20,886 nt of DNA from Bacilli bacterium (GTDB lineage: Bacteria; Bacillota_I; Bacilli_A; RF39; UBA660). Positions 6,547-13,089 of the stretch are shown here, one piece after another; the first letter of the stretch is position 1, and every line of letters starts with the position of its first letter. Location: the NCBI GenBank assembly GCA_900766325.1, contig CAAFVA010000075.1:1-20886 (forward strand), in the 5' to 3' direction. The notes beneath the pieces are model-generated. The model worked only from the letters and a program-made list of their open reading frames with translations. It ran no database searches and had not been told where the DNA came from. A program made the translations under genes and the position numbers.

Positions 6547-8086
6547 AAACCATTGGATATACACCTGGTCCGATTGGTAAACCTATTACGTACCAGCATA
6601 TAAGCATAAGTAACCACATGGCCGCAATTACACCAAAATAAGGTAATATTAAACGGTAACAATTTCTAATGCTAAAGTCATTTTTGTTTTTCGTGTATAC
6701 TTCAACAAATCCAATAAATATTACAAAATAAGGAAATAGTGGTGTTATCGAATTAGTTATTGAATCTCCCGCTCTAAACACAAGTTGTGCAAATTCCGGA
6801 GTAATGTTAGCCTGCATAACAACCGGCATTACGTTTGGTGCAATAATAGACCATTTAGCAACTGGTGCCGTGGTAAATATGTTAGTTACCATGGTAATTA
6901 TTAAAATCAATAAGACTAGCGGAATGAATGAAAATTCTGATGCCGCCACAAGATTGGATAAAGTACCCGTTAAAACAACTCCTAAATTAGATTCTCTAAA
7001 TATTTCACATAATTGTGCCGCAAAGAAAATTAATACGAATATTCCACCAATACTTTTTAAATAATCCGTAGAAAAATTAACTAAATCTCTTATTCTTCTT
7101 ATTGTTCCAGCTATAACCCCAAATACGAATCCTTGAATTATAAGTAGTAAGGAAACTATTCCTACCAAGTTACTAATTAAAAGAGCATCGCTTGAAAAAA
7201 GCATTTTTGAATAAGTATTTTGTGATTTATCCAAAAGAAGTCCAATGAATCCATCACCATTTGATGGAATTATCATTAATATAAGCGGAACAAGAAATAT
7301 TATCGTTGCAATTAAAACTCCAATTAAACCTTTTTTCTCCGATTTTTCATCAAGCATTAACTCTTCTTCTTCCTCAAAGGTATTTCTACCCAGTTTTCTT
7401 GAAATTACTTTTTCAGTTATAAAAGTACATATAGCTGATATTAAAAGAGCTGCTACGATTATAAATATTAAATTACTGCTTTGCGATACTAAGTACTCGG
7501 TATCAAGTAATTTAGCGCTAGCTTCAGTATAACTAGATAAGTTATAATCAAGCGAAGTAATAAACATGCCGGCCCCGTGACCTGATGCCATGGCAGTAAA
7601 ACCAAGAACTAATCCTCCTATCGGATTTCTGTTCATACTCATGAATAGCGTAGCACCAAGTGGTAATAAAATAACGTATCCCATGTTACCATCAACACTT
7701 GCTACAACACATAATAACGTATACAAAAATACTATTATAAACTTTGGTATTCGTTTGGTTAACTTAGTACATAAAGTTTTCAAAAAGCCTGACTTTAAAG
7801 CTATTCCAAAACCAATGGCCGCAATAAGTAAAGACCCAAACGGTTCGAAAGATACCAAACTATTATAGGCAGACGTTATTAAAAACTTAAGTCCGTCCAA
7901 ACTAAGAAGCGAATTTACCGCCGCCGTTGTTGACTCTACTTCTCCGGCAATAGTGGTTAACCTATCATAGGTAACCTGAAAATTCAAAGCACTTGCAATA
8001 CCACTTACAATGATGACTAAAATTGACATGTATATGAAAAACATGACCGGGTGTGATGACCTTTTTACCTTTTTTTCTTTAACCAT
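6545..8086 (-). CDS. AbgT-family transporter
   Basis: The 513-residue polytopic membrane protein has about 10-12 hydrophobic segments. It matches the AbgT family, whose founding member takes up p-aminobenzoyl-glutamate; other members export sulfonamides. Family features are the N-terminal SSHPVMFFIYMSILVII with the first membrane helix, the NPIGGLVLGFTAMASGHGAGMFITSLD block near residue 155-180, and the late GDSITNSITPLFPYFVIFIGF block. A hydrophilic acidic loop (FEEEEELMLDEKSEKKG) lies near the middle. The start overlaps the DUF951 gene by 8 nt with a GGAGG site, so translation is coupled. The real substrate is unknown. It is not a usual member of this conserved gene block and may be a lineage-specific insertion. 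Confidence 0.85.
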   Translation of the reverse strand: MVKEKKVKRSSHPVMFFIYMSILVIIVSGIASALNFQVTYDRLTTIAGEVESTTAAVNSLLSLDGLKFLITSAYNSLVSFEPFGSLLIAAIGFGIALKSGFLKTLCTKLTKRIPKFIIVFLYTLLCVVASVDGNMGYVILLPLGATLFMSMNRNPIGGLVLGFTAMASGHGAGMFITSLDYNLSSYTEASAKLLDTEYLVSQSSNLIFIIVAALLISAICTFITEKVISRKLGRNTFEEEEELMLDEKSEKKGLIGVLIATIIFLVPLILMIIPSNGDGFIGLLLDKSQNTYSKMLFSSDALLISNLVGIVSLLLIIQGFVFGVIAGTIRRIRDLVNFSTDYLKSIGGIFVLIFFAAQLCEIFRESNLGVVLTGTLSNLVAASEFSFIPLVLLILIITMVTNIFTTAPVAKWSIIAPNVMPVVMQANITPEFAQLVFRAGDSITNSITPLFPYFVIFIGFVEVYTKNKNDFSIRNCYRLILPYFGVIAAMWLLMLICWYVIGLPIGPGVYPMV

Positions 8087-8273
8087 TTTGAACCTCCAAC
8101 ACCTTTTTTATCTTTTTATTAAAATCAATTCTAGAAAGCATAATCGTTCTACCACAATTAGTACACTCTATTTTTATATCAACTCCAACACGCACTATTT
8201 TAAACGTATCACAACCACAAGGATGATTCTTTTTCATTTTAACAATTGAATTTAAACCATAATCATTTTTCAT
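8079..8273 (-). CDS. DUF951 family protein
   Basis: This 64-residue protein belongs to DUF951, a small Firmicutes family of unknown function. Visible features are the opening GLNSIVKMKKNHPCGCDTFKIVRVGVDIKIECTNCGR. Two cysteine pairs (C19/C21 and C37/C40) could form a zinc ribbon. In many Firmicutes it lies beside mscS and ychF, as here. It overlaps mscS by 11 nt upstream and the transporter gene by 8 nt downstream. A GAGG ribosome site stands 6 nt before the ATG. Confidence 0.9.
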   Translation of the reverse strand: MKNDYGLNSIVKMKKNHPCGCDTFKIVRVGVDIKIECTNCGRTIMLSRIDFNKKIKKVLEVQNG

Positions 8274-9069
8274 TATGAACCTCTATTTGCGTATAAGGAA
8301 TTTTAATACCATTTTTATCTAGTGCGTTTTTTATCTCTTTTTTCATCTGTCTTTGAACCTCAAAATGTTTTGTTGGTTTACATTTTGCAACCACTCTAAA
8401 AATAACCGCTGACGAATCAAGTTCTTCAACACCCCAAACTTCTGGTTCGTCAGTTAAAAAGGGTATGTTATCTTTAAAGTTTGCCACGGTAACTTTTAAT
8501 ATCTTCTCAACCTTATCTAAGTTTGCATCATAACTAACCGGAATATCTACCACCGCCATGGTTTTATCTAAACTGTAATTAATAACTTCAGTAATATTTC
8601 TGTTAGATATTATTTTTATTTCACCAGTATATGCTTGAATGCGAGTTGCCTTAAGTCCAATAGAAGTTACCGTACCAGTAAAGTCTCCTATTTTTACCAA
8701 GTCACCAACCGCGTACCAATTTTCAAATAAAATTGATGCCCCAACTAGGATATCTTTTAAAATATCTTGAAAGGCAAGCCCAACAACCAAACTAACTACT
8801 CCTAATCCAGTAATCAAAGCCGCCGTATTAACTCCAAAAACACTTAGTAATGATAAAATGGCTAATACCCAAACGCCGTATCTAACAACGTTAGATAAAA
8901 GACTTCTTATCGTTCCCATTTTTCTTGAATCAAACTTTTTGTGCTTTTTATTAGGATTAAAAGTTTTTTTGATTATCATCTTTAATATTCTTTCGGTTAT
9001 AATTGCCAAAACTATTATGATAACACTCATGTATATTTCTTTCGCAATTGTAAGTCCAAAGATTTTCAT
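8263..9069 (-). CDS. mscS: MscS-type mechanosensitive channel
   Basis: The 268-residue small-conductance mechanosensitive channel releases solutes on hypo-osmotic shock. Three hydrophobic segments are visible: about residues 13-33, 57-75 and the pore helix (about 80-110, with the Gly/Ala-rich GLGVVSLVVGLAFQDILKDILVG). The beta domain then follows, with ENWYAVGDLVKIGDFTGTVTSIGLKATRIQAYTGEIKIISN, and an alpha-beta C-terminal domain. Length is close to the E. coli protein. The start follows parB after 10 nt with an AGGAGAA ribosome site, and the 3' end overlaps the DUF951 gene. YkuT-like paralogues exist in Firmicutes. Confidence 0.93.
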   Translation of the reverse strand: MKIFGLTIAKEIYMSVIIIVLAIITERILKMIIKKTFNPNKKHKKFDSRKMGTIRSLLSNVVRYGVWVLAILSLLSVFGVNTAALITGLGVVSLVVGLAFQDILKDILVGASILFENWYAVGDLVKIGDFTGTVTSIGLKATRIQAYTGEIKIISNRNITEVINYSLDKTMAVVDIPVSYDANLDKVEKILKVTVANFKDNIPFLTDEPEVWGVEELDSSAVIFRVVAKCKPTKHFEVQRQMKKEIKNALDKNGIKIPYTQIEVHNEK

Positions 9070-9079
9070 AATTATTCTC

Positions 9080-9967
9080 CTATTCTACTTCTATGTTTAA
9101 AATTTCTAAGATACGATTTAAATCTTCTTTAGTTGCAAAAGAAATTTTTATCTTGTTATCAGAAATTGTTACCTTAGTACCCAATTTTTCTTTCATAGCT
9201 TCTTCTACGTATTTATATTCTTTTTGCTTTTTAACTTTGTTAACTGGTGCCTTCCTTGTAAAGGTATTAGATTCTGCTAAATGCTCCAAATCTCTTACGC
9301 TTAAGTTTTCATCAAGTACTTTGTTTGCAAGTTCCTCTATTTGATCACTTTTTTCTAGCTTGCTTAACACCCTTGCGTGTCCCATAGAAATTTTATTGTG
9401 TAAAACCATATCTTGAACGTTTAATGGTAATCTAAGTAATCCTAACATGTTCGTAATATGACTTCTAGACTTACCAATTTTTTTAGCAAGTTCATCCTGC
9501 GTTATACGAAGTGATTCGATAATTGCCTTGTATGCCTTTGCCTCTTCAATCGAGGTTAAATCTTCCCTTTGCAAGTTTTCAAGTAATGCAACCTGCATCA
9601 TTTCATCATCAGTAAAATCTCTAACTATCGCAGGAATTTTTGTTAAACCCGCTAATTTAGAAGCTTTAACCCTTCTTTCACCCGCTATTATGTTATATCC
9701 TTTAACGCTTTTTTTTACGATTATCGGCTGAAAAACCCCATGTTCTTTAATTGATTCTGAAAGTTCTCTTAAAGCCTCATCATCAAATATCTTTCTTGGC
9801 TGATAAGGATTACTCATTAACTCATTTATATCTATTTGAATGATTTCGTCTTTTGGAGTAGTGTTAACGATTTCTTTTTCAACCTGATCAAAATCTAACA
9901 CTTCGGAATTAAATAATTGCTCTAATCCCATTCCAAGAGCCCTTCTTTTACCCGTTTCTTCTTTCAT
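9080..9967 (-). CDS. parB: Chromosome partitioning protein ParB/Spo0J
   Basis: The 295-residue ParB is a CTP-dependent DNA clamp that loads at parS and spreads to organise the origin region. The N terminus KRRALGMGLEQLF is the conserved segment that contacts ParA. The ParB-N domain (about 41-140) has NPYQPRKIFDDEALRELSESI, the CTP-binding GERR (96-99) and ENLQRED (130-136). The helix-turn-helix for parS lies at about 155-178 (TQDELAKKIGKSRSHITNML). A C-terminal dimerisation domain ends the protein. The first 20 nt overlap the end of parA, and an AGGAGG site lies 12 nt before the ATG. No clear parS is visible in this window. Confidence 0.95.
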   Translation of the reverse strand: MKEETGKRRALGMGLEQLFNSEVLDFDQVEKEIVNTTPKDEIIQIDINELMSNPYQPRKIFDDEALRELSESIKEHGVFQPIIVKKSVKGYNIIAGERRVKASKLAGLTKIPAIVRDFTDDEMMQVALLENLQREDLTSIEEAKAYKAIIESLRITQDELAKKIGKSRSHITNMLGLLRLPLNVQDMVLHNKISMGHARVLSKLEKSDQIEELANKVLDENLSVRDLEHLAESNTFTRKAPVNKVKKQKEYKYVEEAMKEKLGTKVTISDNKIKISFATKEDLNRILEILNIEVE

Positions 9968-10742
9968 TTTGTTCGATGACCTCCTTTGCTAAATTAAGGT
10001 AAGCTTCCGTTCCCCTACTCATTGGGTCATAAGCTACTATTGGTTTGCCGTGAGACGGAGCTTCGGTTAACCTTATTAATCTTGGTATTAAAGTATTGTA
10101 AACCCTTTCTTTAAAAAATCCCCTTATTTCCTCTACCACTTCCAATCCCAAATTGGTTCTGGAATCAAGCATTGTTAAAAGAACTCCTTCTATTTCTAAC
10201 CCAGGATTAAGCTTTCTTTGAGCAAGCATTATCGAGTTTAAAAGCTGCATGATTCCTTCTAATGCAAAAAATTCACATTGAACCGGAATCAAAACCGAAT
10301 TAGCAGCGGTAAGAGCATTAGTTGTTAAAAGCCCTAGTGATGGTGGACAATCAATGATTATGAAATCATAATCATCCACGATTGGCGCAAGAGCCATTTT
10401 AAGTTGCATGTTTTTTTGAAAACCAGGCTGTTGTTTTTCTTTTTCAATAAGTTCTATATCTGCCCCCGCTAAGTTTATGGTTGCAGGAACAATACTTAAG
10501 TTTTTAAAATTGGTTCTTATTATTGCTTGATTGGAGGTGCACCTACCTAATAACAAATCGTATATACTCCTATTAACGTCTCCTTTATTTATTCCAACTC
10601 CAGTTGAAGCATTACCTTGCGGATCTAAATCAATAAGCAAAACTTTTTTGCCTTGTACTCCTAGTGATGCTGATAAATTAATACTTGTTGTTGTTTTTCC
10701 AACGCCGCCCTTTTGATTTACTAAAGCTATTATTTTGCCCAT
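9948..10742 (-). CDS. parA: Chromosome partitioning ATPase ParA/Soj
   Basis: The 264-residue Walker-type ATPase works with ParB in origin segregation and control of DnaA. The deviant Walker A KGGVGKTT lies at residues 11-18, the LLIDLDPQGNAS motif near 40-51, and the switch aspartate in DFIIIDCPPSLGLLTTNAL. I place the start at 10742 (MGKIIALVNQKGG): an AGGGG site lies 10 nt before it, whereas an ATG six codons upstream (10760) overlaps that site and has none of its own. It leads parA-parB-mscS-DUF951-transporter. Length and motifs are normal. Confidence 0.95.
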   Translation of the reverse strand: MGKIIALVNQKGGVGKTTTSINLSASLGVQGKKVLLIDLDPQGNASTGVGINKGDVNRSIYDLLLGRCTSNQAIIRTNFKNLSIVPATINLAGADIELIEKEKQQPGFQKNMQLKMALAPIVDDYDFIIIDCPPSLGLLTTNALTAANSVLIPVQCEFFALEGIMQLLNSIMLAQRKLNPGLEIEGVLLTMLDSRTNLGLEVVEEIRGFFKERVYNTLIPRLIRLTEAPSHGKPIVAYDPMSRGTEAYLNLAKEVIEQNERRNG

Positions 10743-10769
10743 TATTGCACTTCCCCTCATTACTTACGT

Positions 10770-10799
10770 ATTATTATTTTGATAACTATATTCTATCAA
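10770..10799 (-). promoter_or_regulatory. Probable sigma-A promoter for parA-parB
   Basis: Minus-strand -35 TTGATA (10794-10799), an 18-bp spacer and -10 AATAAT (10770-10775), each one base from consensus. It lies in the 70-bp gap between whiA and parA. TTTGATA and TATCAAA in this stretch also form a small dyad. No convincing terminator separates it from whiA. Confidence 0.45.
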
Positions 10800-10830
10800 A
10801 AAAAAGTTCTTTTTAAAAGCCCCTATTACT

Positions 10831-11763
10831 CTAATTTTGATTCCTTATTTTATCCGCGAACTCTTTTATCTTTCTAAAACGGTGATTTAAACATGATTTA
10901 CTTATTTTATTACCGGTTTCCAAAGTCATTATTTTACTTAATTCAAGTAAGGATGATTCAGGATATTTTTTCCTATACGTTGCACTTTCCTTTAACTTAT
11001 CATCAAGCAAGTCAAACGCATCACGTTCTTTTATATAATTAATCTCGGAAATCAGTTTGTTTGAAGTTGCAACCATCTTTTCAACGTTTGCCTGCTCACA
11101 ATTATTAAGCCGGTTAGTCATGTTTACTTTTTCTCTATAAACCCTTATTTCCTCATAGTACATAACCCCGTTATAAGCCCTTATAAGCCTTAAAAAATCA
11201 CTTATTTTCTCAGCTTCTTTAATGTATATCATGTAACCTTTTTTTCGGTGTAATATCTTGCTGTTCAAGTTACACTCGTTAAGTAAATTATTTAAAAAGT
11301 TAGCATACTTAGTATCGTTAATTAAAAACTCTAAGTGATATCTAGAAGTTTTAGGATCATTTAAGCTTCCACTAACTAAAAAGACCCCTCTTAAATACGC
11401 TCTTTTAAGTTCTTCATCGGAAAGCATTGAATCACTTGGAATTATTAAAAGTTCGTTTTTTTCATTTACGATACCTAAATCACGAAGCACCTTTAAAGTT
11501 TCTTTCTTAAGTTCAAGTACGTATATTTCATTCTTTTTAAAATTATAATTTTTTCTTAATGAAATGTTTAAATTAATATCGTACAAAATCTTAAACAAAC
11601 CAAAAATACGATTTGCAACAAACTTGTTTTCGGTTTGAATTTTAATGTTATAAATCTTTATTTGCGCACTGGTTCTAATGATTCCAGAAAGTTCTGATAA
11701 ATATTCAGCTCTAGTACACTCGGTCGTACTAATCTCTTTTTTAATTTTACTTGAAAACGTCAT
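10831..11763 (-). CDS. whiA: Sporulation/cell division regulator WhiA
   Basis: The 310-residue WhiA has a degenerate LAGLIDADG-type N-terminal and central domain (about 1-200, with KRAYLRGVFLVSGSLNDPKTSRYHLEF) fused to a C-terminal helix-turn-helix (about 245-305, SSLLELSKIMTLETGNKISKSCLNHRFRKIKEFA). In Actinobacteria it controls sporulation genes; in Firmicutes it is nucleoid-associated and affects cell division and chromosome segregation, which fits its place before parAB. Here it stands apart from its usual partners rapZ and yvcK. Ribosome site AAGGAAAG; promoter at 11788-11816. Confidence 0.94.
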   Translation of the reverse strand: MTFSSKIKKEISTTECTRAEYLSELSGIIRTSAQIKIYNIKIQTENKFVANRIFGLFKILYDINLNISLRKNYNFKKNEIYVLELKKETLKVLRDLGIVNEKNELLIIPSDSMLSDEELKRAYLRGVFLVSGSLNDPKTSRYHLEFLINDTKYANFLNNLLNECNLNSKILHRKKGYMIYIKEAEKISDFLRLIRAYNGVMYYEEIRVYREKVNMTNRLNNCEQANVEKMVATSNKLISEINYIKERDAFDLLDDKLKESATYRKKYPESSLLELSKIMTLETGNKISKSCLNHRFRKIKEFADKIRNQN

Positions 11764-11787
11764 ATTATCACTTTCCTTACCATAAGC

Positions 11788-11816
11788 ATTATATCAGATA
11801 ATGTTTCCTTTTTCAA
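11788..11816 (-). promoter_or_regulatory. Sigma-A promoter for whiA
   Basis: Minus-strand -35 TTGAAA (11811-11816), a 17-bp spacer and -10 TATAAT (11788-11793), with TGA before the -10 (extended). The first three bases of the -35 are the last three of the 21-bp repeat at 11814-11834. Confidence 0.85.
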
Positions 11817-11834
11817 CATATCCGGGTGTTTTTG
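11814..11834. repeat. 21-bp direct repeat, copy 1 (whiA side)
   Basis: Plus-strand text caacatatccgggtgttttt plus a final g, identical to 13024-13044 in the same orientation. It is an imperfect dyad centred on CCGG. It fills the space between the whiA -35 (minus strand) and a plus-strand -35 starting at 11835. The two copies bracket the fic gene. No third copy was noticed in the window. Confidence 0.9.
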
Positions 11835-11862
11835 TTGACTTTATTTTAATTACACATATAAT
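11835..11862 (+). promoter_or_regulatory. Plus-strand promoter between whiA and fic
   Basis: TTGACT (11835-11840), a 16-bp spacer and a perfect TATAAT (11857-11862) on the plus strand. It points away from whiA and towards the fic 3' end. It is the only good plus-strand promoter noticed in this otherwise all-minus window, and it lies in a stretch missing from the other copy of the duplicated unit. Confidence 0.6.
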
Positions 11863-11868
11863 ATTTAA

Positions 11869-11954
11869 GAAATGAAAAATGATAACGGAAAAGAAAATCG
11901 TTATTAAGTCAAAAAGAAAGTTTAATGATTAACCATTAGACTTTCTTTTTTAAC
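11869..11954 (+). ncRNA. Candidate short RNA (about 85 nt), possible micro-ORF
   Basis: A transcript from the promoter at 11835-11862 would start near 11869 and end after the bidirectional terminator hairpin at 11913-11948 (followed by T's). It would hold a second small hairpin (ATAACG at 11882-11887 with CGTTAT at 11899-11904, extendable by two pairs). An 11-codon ORF (MKNDNGKENRY, 11872-11907) starts almost at the 5' end without a ribosome site. It is convergent to fic and shares its terminator, so its 3' end is complementary to the fic mRNA 3' end. Nothing homologous is recognised; expression is only inferred. Confidence 0.35.
11913..11948 (-). terminator. Bidirectional terminator downstream of fic
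   Basis: A stem of 9 bp (AAAGAAAGT/ACTTTCTTT), one mismatch and 5 bp (TAATG/CATTA), with a 6-nt loop. T runs follow on both strands. It differs from the trxB terminator at 13056-13089 by only about three or four bases, so the two are related by duplication. Confidence 0.85.
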
Positions 11955-11997
11955 TATACTTGTATAACTTATTTTAATAACTTAAGACATAATTATC

Positions 11998-12924
11998 TTA
12001 TAATAAATCCAAATATTTTTTTAGCATTTCTATTTCAAGTTTAGTTATTAATTTAATAAAATCTGTATAATTACCTGTTGTATGTGCTTTATCTAGTGCT
12101 TCATAATATTTTAACCTATCTTCTTTCTTAATTATTACCGGATTAAACCCGTGATTCATTAAATCTAAATTCATGAGTAATCTTGATGTTCTACCATTGC
12201 CATCAACAAAAGGATGAATTTTAACTAATTCTCCATGAAGTAATGCTGCTCTTATAATAGGATGATATGAACTCCATGAGTGGTAATTTACAATTAATTT
12301 TTCCATCAACTCTGGTACTTTTAAATAATCTGGTGGAACGTGAACTGCACCTTTAATCATTACATTTTCCGTCCTATATCTTCCAGCGTTTTTATCATCA
12401 ATATCTTTTAAAATTAATCTGTGAATATTCTTTATATTCCATTCTGTAATAGGATTTTTTTCTTTTACTATGGTCTCTAAATAAAGAATTGCTTTTTCAT
12501 GATTAATTGCTTCTAAGTGTTCTTTTAATGTTTTGCCGCCAACAGTAATTCCTTCTAGAACCACTTGTGTCTCTCTCAATGTTAATGTATTACCTTCTAT
12601 TCCATTACTATTATAAGTCCACTCTAAATTAACGGACTCTTTTAATGTCCTTAACGTCTCTTTTGGAAATGGTCTTTTACTGTCTAATTCTTTCTTCATA
12701 TTATCTACTTTATCAAAAAAGTTTACTGGTAAGTCAATTATAAACCCTTTATTATCTGGTTTAACAATTCTTTTATCTACTGGTTTTATAGCATAATCAG
12801 GAATATTCCAACTATTGCCATTCTTTATAGCACCTTCAATTCTTCCCTCTTCTAATAACTGTCTAATTCTTCTCTCACTAATCTCCCATTTCTCCGCAGC
12901 TTCTTTTGTACTCATAAACCTCAT
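11998..12924 (-). CDS. Fic-domain AMP-transferase with N-terminal HTH
   Basis: This is a 308-residue Fic protein. Residues 3-45 (STKEAAEKWEISERRIRQLL, then a wing-like GNSWNIP) form a MerR/excisionase-like DNA-binding domain. The auto-inhibitory motif S106-xxx-E110-G111 precedes the catalytic domain (class II Fic), and the active site HPFVDGNGRTSR lies at 237-248 with H237 as base. Such enzymes transfer AMP from ATP to protein hydroxyls; the target is unknown. The start is 12924 because AGGTG lies 7 nt before it and a strong promoter lies inside the longer open frame upstream (to 13029). The gene is single, with its own promoter and terminator, and is bracketed by the 21-bp repeats. A toxin role is possible but no separate antitoxin gene is seen. 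Confidence 0.9.
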   Translation of the reverse strand: MRFMSTKEAAEKWEISERRIRQLLEEGRIEGAIKNGNSWNIPDYAIKPVDKRIVKPDNKGFIIDLPVNFFDKVDNMKKELDSKRPFPKETLRTLKESVNLEWTYNSNGIEGNTLTLRETQVVLEGITVGGKTLKEHLEAINHEKAILYLETIVKEKNPITEWNIKNIHRLILKDIDDKNAGRYRTENVMIKGAVHVPPDYLKVPELMEKLIVNYHSWSSYHPIIRAALLHGELVKIHPFVDGNGRTSRLLMNLDLMNHGFNPVIIKKEDRLKYYEALDKAHTTGNYTDFIKLITKLEIEMLKKYLDLL

Positions 12925-12943
12925 AGTTATCACCTCACCATAT

Positions 12944-12972
12944 ATTATACCGTTATCGGTAGTTTTAGTCAA
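12944..12972 (-). promoter_or_regulatory. Sigma-A promoter for fic
   Basis: Minus-strand -35 TTGACT (12967-12972), a 17-bp spacer and -10 TATAAT (12944-12949). The ribosome site GGTGAGGTG follows at once and then the ATG at 12924, so the leader is very short. Confidence 0.88.
12948..12961. promoter_or_regulatory. Palindrome in the fic promoter, candidate operator
   Basis: A perfect inverted repeat TACCG-TTAT-CGGTA lies across the spacer and the first bases of the -10 box. A dimeric repressor here would block RNA polymerase. The gene it controls has its own N-terminal DNA-binding domain, so autoregulation is the simplest model. The half-sequence GATAACGG recurs at 11881-11888 downstream of fic. 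Confidence 0.5.
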
Positions 12973-12997
12973 CAAGGTCATATGGCATGTAAGTAAT

Positions 12998-13026
12998 TTT
13001 ATAAAACAAAAGAAGTTAAAACGCAA
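12998..13026 (-). promoter_or_regulatory. Second, weaker promoter-like site upstream of fic
   Basis: Minus-strand TTGCGT (13021-13026), a 17-bp spacer and TATAAA (12998-13003). As at whiA, the TTG of the -35 is the end of the 21-bp repeat. It may be a decayed copy of the whiA-type promoter. Confidence 0.35.
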
Positions 13027-13044
13027 CATATCCGGGTGTTTTTG
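13024..13044. repeat. 21-bp direct repeat, copy 2 (trxB side)
   Basis: Identical to 11814-11834 over 21 bp, same orientation. It lies 11 bp from the trxB terminator and its minus-strand TTG end begins a -35-like TTGCGT, the same geometry as at whiA. Confidence 0.9.
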
Positions 13045-13055
13045 CTAAGTTAAAA

Positions 13056-13089
13056 AAGAAAGTCTAATAATTAACCATTGGACTTTCTT
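13056..13089 (-). terminator. Intrinsic terminator of trxB
   Basis: AAGAAAGTC/GACTTTCTT form 9 bp, extended by a few pairs after a mismatch, around a GTTAAT loop and followed by a T run on the minus strand. The upstream arm is inside the last trxB codons; the stop lies at 13071. It is a near copy of 11913-11948. Confidence 0.85.

Noticed and set aside
10743..10760. Upstream parA start (six extra codons)
   Set aside because: The extra codons cover the AGGGG ribosome site of the ATG at 10742, and ParA proteins start directly before the KxxALVNQKGG strand.
9080..10760. parS site inside or near parAB
   Set aside because: I looked for a TGTTTCACGTGAAACA-like palindrome and saw none; parS may lie outside the window.
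10800..10830. Terminator between whiA and parA
   Set aside because: There is a T-rich stretch after AAAAAGAAC, but the possible stem needs a loop that is too small or is only a few A-T pairs.
11881..11907. The 11-codon micro-ORF as a firm gene
   Set aside because: No ribosome site and no homology; it is mentioned only as a possibility within the candidate RNA.
12925..13029. Longer fic reading frame starting at 13029
   Set aside because: This 35-codon extension contains a TTGACT-17-TATAAT promoter and a ribosome site for the ATG at 12924, and its composition is unlike the HTH-Fic family start.
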